Assembly (NCBI RefSeq): GCF_036010325.1
Contig: NZ_CP108549.1
Location: 8,804,001 to 8,868,000, forward strand
Origin: Streptomyces sp. NBC_01210
GTDB taxonomy: Bacteria > Actinomycetota > Actinomycetes > Streptomycetales > Streptomycetaceae
Direction: 5' to 3'
DNA length: 64,000 nucleotides
Under the pieces are notes generated by a model that worked only from the letters and a program-made list of their open reading frames with translations, did not search any database and had not been told where the DNA came from. Within the stretch, counting starts at the first letter, position 1; each line of letters begins with the position of its first letter. Made by a program: the position numbers and the translations under genes. Below are positions 17,934 to 25,197 of this stretch, piece by piece.

Positions 17934-18851
17934 GTGCCCGAGACCACGACCCGCGCCCGTACCCAGCGTGATGTCGGCCGCTATGTGAACGACGCCTTGC
18001 GTGACCGCTACTTCGCGGCCTGCGACGCGGTCTACGCCCTGGGGCCGGCCGCGATTGCGGAGATGGACGTGGAGACCCGCTTCGGGACCACGCACGTCTA
18101 CCGGTACGGCCCCACGGACCCCGCTGCCCAGTCCCGCACCCCGATCGTCCTGGTGCACGGGGCGGGCAGCTGCTCCGCCATGTGGTACCCGAACACCGCT
18201 GCGCTCAGCTCCGAACGCCAGGTCTACGCGATCGACACCCCCGGCGACCCGGGCCGCAGCGTGCAGCGCGAACCCATCCACCAACCCGAACGTGCCGCAC
18301 AGTGGCTGGACGAGACGCTGGCCGGCCTTGGCCTGGACCGCGTCCACCTCGTCGGCTCCTCCTACGGCGGATGGCTCGTCCTGAACCAGGCGCACCGCAG
18401 GCCCGGCCGCCTTGCCTCGGTCACTCTGCTCGATCCCGGCGGACTGGAGAAGGTGGGTCTCCGCTTCTTCGTATGGATCTTCGCCAGCCTCTTCGCGACC
18501 TTCGCGCCCAAGGCGCTACGCCCGCGCCTGGCAGCCTGGCTGGAGCAGCCGGTCCTCATCGTGCCCGAACTGCGCACGATGATCAGGTCCGGCGTCCGCG
18601 CTTACCGCATACGCCGCCCGGCTCCGCTTCCTCTCATGGAGGACGAACTGCGCACCATCCGCACCCCGTTCTACTTGCTGCTCGGCAAGCGAAGCCTCCT
18701 CGTGCACCCGCAGCGGCAAGTGGAGCGCGTCCCGCGCCTGATACCGGGCGCCCGCGCCGAGATCGTCTCAAACACCGGCCATGGACCGCAGATTGACCAC
18801 GCAGAGCAGATCAATATCCAAATGCTGAGCTTCATGGACTCCGTCGGCTGA
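17934..18851 (+). CDS. Alpha/beta hydrolase
   Basis: 305 residues from GTG 17934, preceded by GGAGG at nine bases. The core shows PIVLVHGAGSCSAMWYPN (oxyanion-hole HG), the nucleophile elbow VGSSYGGW and a late His in SNTGHGPQID. Residues before about 50 form a helical lead. It belongs to the broad hydrolase-fold group of esterases, lactonases and C-C hydrolases; the substrate cannot be told from sequence. The TetR gene transcribed away from it and the shared operator suggest induction by a small, possibly toxic, compound. Confidence 0.85.
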   Translation: MPETTTRARTQRDVGRYVNDALRDRYFAACDAVYALGPAAIAEMDVETRFGTTHVYRYGPTDPAAQSRTPIVLVHGAGSCSAMWYPNTAALSSERQVYAIDTPGDPGRSVQREPIHQPERAAQWLDETLAGLGLDRVHLVGSSYGGWLVLNQAHRRPGRLASVTLLDPGGLEKVGLRFFVWIFASLFATFAPKALRPRLAAWLEQPVLIVPELRTMIRSGVRAYRIRRPAPLPLMEDELRTIRTPFYLLLGKRSLLVHPQRQVERVPRLIPGARAEIVSNTGHGPQIDHAEQINIQMLSFMDSVG

Positions 18852-19422
18852 CCACGGTCGGAGCCGATGGGCCACGGGACCGCGACCGCGGCCGGTCACC
18901 GTGGCCAGTGTCGTGGTGCCACTGCGCGGCAACGGCGGCTCTGCGGACGCGGTGCCGCTCGCCCGCTGAGCGCAGGTGGTGTCTTCGGCGTCAGGCCAAG
19001 ACCAACGAGTACGGGGATGGGACTCCTCGCGCGCGTCGGCGAACTGCCGGACGGCTGCGGCCCGGCAACGCCGGAGCGAGCACCGCCGCCGATCACGTCA
19101 GCGTGCTCGCGCCGCCTGTCAGTCGAAACCCGCCACACGAGGATCGTGACGCTCCGTCTGAAACTCCGCGTATGACGCCTCCGTCAGGAACAGGACGTGC
19201 ATGCTGCTGGCCCACCGTGACGGCCCGCCGGCGCGTCGCCGAGTCTCCCGACCTCGGCTGCTACGTCTTCGAAGTCGCCGGACAGGTCGAAGCCGTCGCC
19301 GTGCTCGGACGGCGGGCGGTGTGGACAGGTCGGACTCCGAGGTCACCAGGCGTTCAAGGGGGAACGGGCGGGGATGCGGTGGGCGCCTGGCCTGCTGCGG
19401 CGACCTCGCCGCGCGCGGGGCC
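18852..19422. other. 571-bp region without an intact gene
   Basis: No complete gene is visible. On the minus strand, 19119-19200 encodes a coding-looking end, MHVLFLTEASYAEFQTERHDP..., and an adjacent frame (about 19210-19310) reads GFDLSGDFEDVAAEVGRLG. These may be two frames of one decayed gene, but I cannot name the family. The rest is GC-rich sequence with no pattern I can interpret. Confidence 0.35.
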
Positions 19423-19800
19423 TCACAAGCTGATGTGGTACGCCTTGCGCAGCGTCTCGTGCACCGTCCACGTCGTACGGTCCCCCTCGCGCAGGACGCA
19501 CGCGTCCCCCGGCCCGACCTCCAGCGTGTCACCGCCCTCGACCTCGATGGTGGCGCGCCCGCTCACGACGACAAACAGTTCATTGGCCTCGGTGTCGGTG
19601 ACCACGCCCGGTGTGATCTGCCAGATGCCGCGCAGCTGCTTGCCGTCTTCGGACTCCCACAGGACCCTGCCGGTAACGACCGGCTCCCCGGAGACGATCT
19701 GATCGGGGTCGAGCGGCTCGACCTCGAGTTCAGCGTCCGGAATGTGCACAGCGAACGAAGGGGAAGTGGGCCCGGCGGCTGAGTGTTCAAAGGTCGTCAT
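19423..19800 (-). CDS. Cupin domain protein
   Basis: 125 residues. A single beta-barrel domain: the first cupin motif region is GIWQITPGVVTDTEANELFVVVSG and the second is VEVGPGDACVLREGD, with the Glu of the ETD/EANE strand as a likely metal ligand but fewer histidines than canonical cupins. This fits the DUF861/EutQ-like sub-branch of small cupins. There is no clear operon partner; the GNAT gene starts 125 bases away, divergently. Confidence 0.8.
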   Translation of the reverse strand: MTTFEHSAAGPTSPSFAVHIPDAELEVEPLDPDQIVSGEPVVTGRVLWESEDGKQLRGIWQITPGVVTDTEANELFVVVSGRATIEVEGGDTLEVGPGDACVLREGDRTTWTVHETLRKAYHISL

Positions 19801-19924
19801 GGCGCGTCACCTTAGCGGGCGGGAGATCTGCGGTGCGCGGTGACCGTGCCCGACTGCTCGTGAGTGGCAGGTGATCGATCTTGCTGCGCACGTCGTCCCA
19901 GCGGCCCCCTGACACAATCCAGCC

Positions 19925-20452
19925 GTGGATGCGAGAACAGAGACGGACGAGATACAGGCGGGCCAGGTGGTGCCTGGCTTCAAGTCGGACCGGCCCATGG
20001 AATGGGCCATGCGCCCCGCGGAGCTAGCAGATGTCGAGGCGATCGCGGAGCTGCGGGCCATGGTGATGCGCCCGGACCTGGAGCGGTTGGGTCGGTTCGA
20101 CGAGCATCGGGTCCGGCAGCGGCTGCGGGATTCCTTCTCGCCGCAGCACACGTCGGTCATCTTGGCCGATGGCGCCTTCGCGGGCTGCGTCACATTGCGG
20201 CCGGCCGAGGACGCGCAGTGGCTGGAGCATTTCTATCTCGCCCCAGGTATCCAGGGACAAGGGATCGGTTCGGCTGTCCTGCGAACACTGCTGGACCGGA
20301 CCGATGTCGACGGCGTGCTCGTCCGCCTGAACGTCCTGCAGGGCAGCGCCGCCCGGCGGCTGTACGAGCGCCACGGGTTCACAGTGGAGGTTCAGGACCC
20401 GATCGACATCTACATGGTGCGATTGCCGCGTCCGGGGGCCCTCGGAACGTGA
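19925..20452 (+). CDS. GNAT family N-acetyltransferase
   Basis: 175 residues from GTG 19925, with an alternative ATG at 19997 or 20009 that would remove a poorly conserved lead. MRPAELADVEAIAELRAMVM begins the fold, and the acetyl-CoA loop is FYLAPGIQGQGIGSAVL, followed by the NVLQGSAARRLYERHGF motif near the end. The acceptor substrate cannot be inferred. It is divergent from the cupin gene. Confidence 0.85.
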   Translation: MDARTETDEIQAGQVVPGFKSDRPMEWAMRPAELADVEAIAELRAMVMRPDLERLGRFDEHRVRQRLRDSFSPQHTSVILADGAFAGCVTLRPAEDAQWLEHFYLAPGIQGQGIGSAVLRTLLDRTDVDGVLVRLNVLQGSAARRLYERHGFTVEVQDPIDIYMVRLPRPGALGT

Positions 20453-20480
20453 AGAGGACTGTGGGCGCGGCATCCCCTGC

Positions 20481-20600
20481 TCCCACCTTGGTGATCTGGT
20501 CGAGGAGTTGGTCGCGCCGTGGACCGCGCGCTGCGAGTCCGCACTGCAGCACCGGCGAGGCAGGAAGCGAGGACGGCAGGCCGGAGCCGGGCAGATGACG
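20481..20600 (+). pseudogene. N-terminal scrap of an IS5-type transposase
   Basis: The frame from 20481 reads LGDLVEELVAPWTARCE and then RKRGRQAGAG, the conserved start of a Streptomyces IS5-group transposase, before it runs into unrelated sequence after about 20600. No inverted repeats or catalytic residues remain. The rest of 20453-20866 shows no gene. Confidence 0.45.
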
Positions 20601-20866
20601 CTACGTCACCGGGACCGAACTCCGTTGATCGTCCTCACGGAGTGTGTGCCTGATCCCGTAACTCATGAACAAAGCCACCCGGTCTCGCCGCCACCGCCAC
20701 GATGGTCGTGCCCGCCGAGCCCGATCAGGTAGCTCGTCGACCTGGTCAAGTATTCGTCCCCTCCCCGCCAAGCGGCCCACCCCGCTGGCCCAGGCGTTGA
20801 CCCGGGCCACGAAGTTGGAGAGCCACTTGGCAAGGAGTGCCCGACGGACCGCCGCCAGACGGCCTG

Positions 20867-21292
20867 CTAGGGGCGGACGTAGGGCCGAGTCATGATCTCG
20901 ATGTTGTGGCCGTCCGGGTCGTCGAAGTACGCGCCGTGACCGCCGAAAAGACGGTTGATCTGGCCGGGTTCGGTGTGGCTGGGGTCGGCGTAGTAGGTGA
21001 CCCCCACCGCCTCCAGACGGGCGATCATGGAGTGGAACTGCGCGTCGGGCACGAGGAACGCGTAGTGCTGCGACTGGATCGGCTCGTCCCGCTTCTCGTA
21101 GTAGTCGAGCGTCACGCCGTTGCCGAGGTCGACGGGCAGGAACGGCCCGAACGGAGCACTGACCTTCAGCCCCAGGATCGCGGCGATGAATTCGGCCGAC
21201 AGGTGCCGGTCTCTGGCGTAGATGGCGGTGTGGTTCAGCTGGACGGAGGTCGACAGCTCGGTTTCGTGCGGGTACTGCTGGTCGTACGGCAT
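20867..21292 (-). CDS. VOC family (glyoxalase/dioxygenase-fold) protein
   Basis: 141 residues from ATG 21292. The VOC pattern is clear: LNHTAIYARDRHLSAEFIAAILGL at the start, DYYEKRDEP mid-way and GAYFDDPDGHNIEIMTRP at the end, with His and Glu metal ligands in the expected places. The longer frame upstream (to 21403) has shadow-like composition. No partner gene shows the substrate. Confidence 0.85.
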   Translation of the reverse strand: MPYDQQYPHETELSTSVQLNHTAIYARDRHLSAEFIAAILGLKVSAPFGPFLPVDLGNGVTLDYYEKRDEPIQSQHYAFLVPDAQFHSMIARLEAVGVTYYADPSHTEPGQINRLFGGHGAYFDDPDGHNIEIMTRPYVRP

Positions 21293-21556
21293 CGGTGGTG
21301 TGTCTCCGGGTCTTTGGGAATTGCTGGGACGGGGCGCCGTACGCGGGCGCCGGAAGCAAAGACGCGGAGAAGTGGGCGGGCCTCTTGCCCGCCTCGCGCT
21401 CACGCCGAGGCCGGGAACCTCACTCGTGCATGGCCCATGGCCGACCCGGCAGTCACCCGACCGACCCTAGTGGCCAATCATTGGCTGGGGCAACGCGGTT
21501 CTTCGGCTGTGCTCCGGCCGCAGGTGAGCCGCCGTTGGAATCCTTTGCTTCGGTGA

Positions 21557-21695
21557 CGAGCGGAGCCAGATGAGGAGGGCGGCGGCGACGACGGTGCCGA
21601 GGCAGACGTATCCGCGCTCGTCGTGGCGGTTGCCATGTCTCTGAACTGTTTCAGCTTCCGATGGCCCGCTCCACCGTATTGCGATACTCAGCAGC
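21557..21695 (-). pseudogene. C-terminal relic of an IS5-type transposase
   Basis: Read on the minus strand, YRNTVERAIG, KLKQFRDMAT and RHDERGYVCLGTVVAAALLIWLRS occur in order in three different frames. Together they match the C-terminal end of an IS5-group DDE transposase, including the catalytic Glu of the VER motif. At least two frameshifts separate them. No terminal repeats were found. Confidence 0.6.
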
Positions 21696-21807
21696 GGGCC
21701 CAGGGGAGCGCTTGCGTTCCCTCTCGCCCCGTCCGTCCGCGGGTGAACCACAGGGCGACCCGTCCGGCTGTGCGTGGTGGCTCGGGGAGACTCGGATGAC
21801 TATTTGG

Positions 21808-21835
21808 ACGGCTGACGGCTGACGGCTGACGGCTG
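21808..21835 (+). repeat. Four tandem copies of a 7-bp unit
   Basis: ACGGCTG is repeated four times without a mismatch, followed by a partial ACG. It lies in non-coding sequence between the IS relic and the FxSxx locus. It is probably a simple slippage repeat. Confidence 0.8.
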
Positions 21836-22091
21836 ACGCGGGCCAGGGCCCGGACTGCCTTGTCAGTGAGCGGGTTTGGTACCAAGCATGCTGGCAGGTT
21901 TCGGACGCTGCTCCTGCGGACCGCTTTCCTCTGGCCGCTGCGGGATGGCTCCGTATTCCCCCACATACGAGTCACGCTCCGAGAACGAGGCTACGATTGA
22001 GGTCGAGCCTCCGCCGGGGCGCAGAGGCGGAGCCGGGCTCATCATCTACCGCGGCGGTGTTTGCGCTGCGTCGTTCGTATGGGGGCGGCGG

Positions 22092-22262
22092 ATGGAGCAA
22101 TCAGGAGAAGTTCCACAGTCGAGTCTTCCGAAACTGACTGATTTGGAACTGTCGCAGATAGATGATCTGCCGTCGGCGGGACTCCGTGCATCGGTACGTT
22201 TGTTGCTGCAGAGAATCGAAGACGAACAAGAACCGCTCTACTCATTCAATGCGAACATCTAA
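22092..22262 (+). CDS. FxsA-like (FxSxx-COOH) RiPP precursor with variant C-terminus
   Basis: 56 residues from ATG 22092. The body (LPKLTDLELSQIDDLPS... and RLLLQRIEDEQEPLY) follows the leader pattern of FxsA precursors, and the protein ends in Y-S-F-N-A-N-I. The family signature is Phe-x-Ser-x-x at the very C-terminus; here the position is F52-N53-A54-N55-I56, so Ala replaces the usual Ser. The gene is eight bases ahead of the HExxH gene and part of the same transcript as the FxsB-type radical SAM gene. FxsB enzymes join the aromatic ring to a side-chain carbon two residues on. A longer in-frame start at 21876 looks spurious. Confidence 0.75.
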   Translation: MEQSGEVPQSSLPKLTDLELSQIDDLPSAGLRASVRLLLQRIEDEQEPLYSFNANI

Positions 22263-22270
22263 TCGGGCAT

Positions 22271-24070
22271 ATGAAGATCGGTATGCATGGGCTCCTCCAG
22301 GCGGACCTGGCCCAGCTCGCCGAGGGTGCCGGCGATCCCACGACCCTCCTGCGCCTGTGTGAGGCGGAACGCAGTAAGCACATTCTGCTCCTGCACAGTG
22401 TGATCGCCGAAGCGGGTCGGCGTTTCCCCGCAGCCCATGACGAACTGGAGTTGGCCGGGGCGTGGGCGTTGCTGAATCGCGTCCAGCAGAAAGCTCCCGA
22501 CATCCTCACCAAGGTGCTCCAGATGCCGCAGCTCGGAGCCTGGGCCGTCGACTGCCTGCTGCGTCTGGAACATGTGGAGTCCGACAGTCTGGCACTGAGG
22601 GCGGACCTCTCCCAGGCTGGGGCATTCGCTGCAGTCGCCGGCGTCCGGGCCGGGCTGGACTTCAACCTGCCGGTGGCGTTGCCAGACGGACTGCTCGTAC
22701 TCCCCGGTCTCGGCTCGTTATGCACGCCCGTGCGAGGGTACGCCCGGCTCCGGCATTCCGGCGTTCGGCTGGAGCTCGTCACCGGCGAGGCGGCCATGGG
22801 ACTTCCTGCAATGCGCCCGCCGTCAGTGGTCGCCCGGCACGCCGGGTTGTCACTCGAACTCGACGTCGACAGTTCCACGCCGTACCTGGACCGCTACCGA
22901 CACCCCCGCCTGGCGACGGTCGACCACAGGGAACTGCGGCAGTGGTCCGAAAGGTTCGCCGGTGCCTGGCGCATTCTCGCCGCGCATCACCGCAACGACG
23001 CAGAAGCCATTTCTGTCTCCATGCGTACGGTTGTGCCCCTGCAGGCCGATCGGACGGGATCAACCGTCGCCGCCACCTCTCCATCGACATTCGGCGCGGT
23101 CGCTACCTCGTTACCGTCCGACGACCTGACGCTTGCCGAAACCTTGGTGCACGAATTCCAGCACCTGAAATTGTGCGCCGTCCTTGACCTTCTTCCACTG
23201 GTCGACTCGAGGAAGGGCGAACTGGCCTACGCACCGTGGCGTGACGACCCGCGCCCGTCCCGGGGGCTGCTGCACGGTGCGTACGCCTACCTCGGCGTCA
23301 CCCGGTTCTGGCGTACTCAGCGGTGGCACATGCCGGCCGATCAGGCGCTGCGAGGTCACGCGGAGTTCGTACGACGCTGTGCCGAGACCTTGGGCGTCGT
23401 TAAGAGCCTGCTCGCGTCGAGCCGACTTACCGCCGAGGGGGAGCGCTTCGTCGCCGCAGCCGGTCTCCAGCTTCGCCGGTGGCAACGCGACCCGGCTCCC
23501 AAGGCGGCCCGCCGCATCGCCCTGCGCGCCTCGTACGAGCACCGGACGACATGGGAGGCTCGCCACACCGTGGTGGACCCGGAGTCGGTGGACCGCTTGG
23601 TCGCGCGCTGGACGGCGGGGCGGCCTCCGGATGTCGCCGAGTGGTCCAGCGTGCCGTCCCGGATCCGATCCGCTGGGGTGCAGTGCTCCCACCCTCGCGG
23701 GATGCTGCTGACCCTGGGATATGTGGATCCGCCGCGCGCCCGCCGACTACTGGACGAGGAAGCGCAGGGCGGCCCAGCGAACTTGGGCCTCAGCAAGGCA
23801 GATGCCGCCCTTCTGCGCGGCGACCTGCTGACCGCGGTGGCCGCCTACCGCAGCGAGATCCGGCGGCGCCCTGTGGAGCCCGAGGTTTGGGCCGGTCTGG
23901 CCCTCGCCGTCAAGTGGTCCTCCGACCCGGCCGCGGCATTCCTCTGCCGCAGGGTTCCGCTCGCCATCGCCTTGCACGCTGCGATCCATGACACCACTGG
24001 CGACCTCATCGATCCTCTGGAGCTGGCCGACTGGCTCGCCAACAACGAACCCCGCAGGAGGGCCTCATGA
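22271..24070 (+). CDS. HExxH-type peptide-modifying enzyme (2-oxoglutarate-dependent beta-hydroxylase family)
   Basis: 599 residues. The diagnostic metal motif HEFQH is at residues 294-298 within ETLVHEFQHLKLCAVLDL, as in the HExxH proteins that accompany FxSxx-COOH radical SAM enzymes; members of this class have been shown to be 2-oxoglutarate-dependent peptide hydroxylases. In other loci the domain can be fused to FxsB; here it is separate. The C-terminal third is TPR-like and helical. It lies between the precursor and FxsB and overlaps FxsB by ATGA. TTA codons at 22718-22720 and 23111-23113 suggest bldA control of the modification step. Confidence 0.8.
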   Translation: MKIGMHGLLQADLAQLAEGAGDPTTLLRLCEAERSKHILLLHSVIAEAGRRFPAAHDELELAGAWALLNRVQQKAPDILTKVLQMPQLGAWAVDCLLRLEHVESDSLALRADLSQAGAFAAVAGVRAGLDFNLPVALPDGLLVLPGLGSLCTPVRGYARLRHSGVRLELVTGEAAMGLPAMRPPSVVARHAGLSLELDVDSSTPYLDRYRHPRLATVDHRELRQWSERFAGAWRILAAHHRNDAEAISVSMRTVVPLQADRTGSTVAATSPSTFGAVATSLPSDDLTLAETLVHEFQHLKLCAVLDLLPLVDSRKGELAYAPWRDDPRPSRGLLHGAYAYLGVTRFWRTQRWHMPADQALRGHAEFVRRCAETLGVVKSLLASSRLTAEGERFVAAAGLQLRRWQRDPAPKAARRIALRASYEHRTTWEARHTVVDPESVDRLVARWTAGRPPDVAEWSSVPSRIRSAGVQCSHPRGMLLTLGYVDPPRARRLLDEEAQGGPANLGLSKADAALLRGDLLTAVAAYRSEIRRRPVEPEVWAGLALAVKWSSDPAAAFLCRRVPLAIALHAAIHDTTGDLIDPLELADWLANNEPRRRAS

Positions 24071-25197
24071 AGGCCGTACCGTTCCGCCAGTTCGTTCTGA
24101 AGGTCCACAGCCGCTGCAACCTGTCCTGCGACTACTGCTATGTGTACGAGATGGCTGACCAGGCGTGGCGTGACCAGCCTCGCCGGATGAGCGAGACCAC
24201 GGTGAACAACGCGGTCGAGCGAATCGCCGCACATGCCGTGACGCACCGACTGCCGTCGCTCGCCGTGATCCTGCACGGCGGCGAACCGCTGATGGCAGGC
24301 ACTGGCTTCCTTGCCGACCTCGTACGGCGGCTTCGGGCCACCGTTCCGGCCCGAGTCGAGGTCAGCATGCAAACCAACGGTGTCCTGCTCACCGAGGAGC
24401 GACTGAAGACCTTGACCGACATTGGCGTCAAGATCGGTGTGAGCCTCGACGGGGATGCTCGCGCCACCGACCGCCACCGCCGTTTCGCCGACGGCCGGGG
24501 CAGCCACCGCCATGTCGACCGCGCCCTGCGGCTGCTCGGACAGGACCGGTTCAGGAACGCCTTCAGCGGCTTGCTGTGCACGGTCGACCTGGAACACCCT
24601 CCGCTGACCACATATAAGGCGCTGCTGGCCTATAAGCCTCCGGCAGTCGACTTTCTCCTCCCGCACGGTACGTGGGTGCACCCACCGCCCGGGCGGGAAG
24701 CAGACTCGGTCGGAACCCCGTACGCGGACTGGCTGCTACCCATTTTCGACCGCTGGTACGACCAACAGGAGACCTGGGTCCGGCTGTTCGGGGAAGTCAC
24801 TCAGTCCGTTCTGGGCGGCACGCCCGCGGTCGAGGGCCTCGGCCTGCGTCCCTCGACAGTGGTCGTCGTGGACACAGACGGGTCGATCAAACAGCTCGAT
24901 TCGCTCAGCGCCACCTACCCCGGGGCAGCTGATCTCGGTCTGAACGTGTCGGCCGACTCGTTCGACACCGCGCTCTCCCATCCTCTGACCGGGCTTCGCC
25001 AGGGCGGCATCAAGTCCTTGGCAGCGCCTTGCAGAAGCTGTGCGGTAGTGCGGACCTGCGGCGGTGGGCTGTTCACCCACCGCTACCACCGGTCCACGGG
25101 CTTTATCAACCCGTCCGTGTACTGCCCTGACCTGCTACGCCTCATCTCCGTAATCCGGGACCGGGTATCGGCGGATCTGGCTCGGGCTGCTCAATAA
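24067..25197 (+). CDS. FxsB-type radical SAM/SPASM cyclophane-forming maturase
   Basis: 376 residues. The 4Fe-4S/SAM motif CNLSCDYC is at Cys17, Cys21 and Cys24, followed by the YVYEMADQAW signature that is typical of FxsB, and LHGGEPLM. The C-terminal SPASM-like region has APCRSCAVVRTCGGG and a later YCPDL, giving four or more cysteines for auxiliary clusters. The enzyme should cross-link the aromatic ring of the precursor's terminal FxS-like motif to a nearby side chain. The start overlaps the HExxH stop. The 3' end overlaps the convergent FxsT gene by seven bases. Confidence 0.88.
   Translation: MKAVPFRQFVLKVHSRCNLSCDYCYVYEMADQAWRDQPRRMSETTVNNAVERIAAHAVTHRLPSLAVILHGGEPLMAGTGFLADLVRRLRATVPARVEVSMQTNGVLLTEERLKTLTDIGVKIGVSLDGDARATDRHRRFADGRGSHRHVDRALRLLGQDRFRNAFSGLLCTVDLEHPPLTTYKALLAYKPPAVDFLLPHGTWVHPPPGREADSVGTPYADWLLPIFDRWYDQQETWVRLFGEVTQSVLGGTPAVEGLGLRPSTVVVVDTDGSIKQLDSLSATYPGAADLGLNVSADSFDTALSHPLTGLRQGGIKSLAAPCRSCAVVRTCGGGLFTHRYHRSTGFINPSVYCPDLLRLISVIRDRVSADLARAAQ

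Noticed and set aside
21808..21835. Four ACGGCTG units as a possible attachment or iteron site
   Set aside because: Short uninterrupted tandem units are better explained by slippage; no integrase or replication gene is near.
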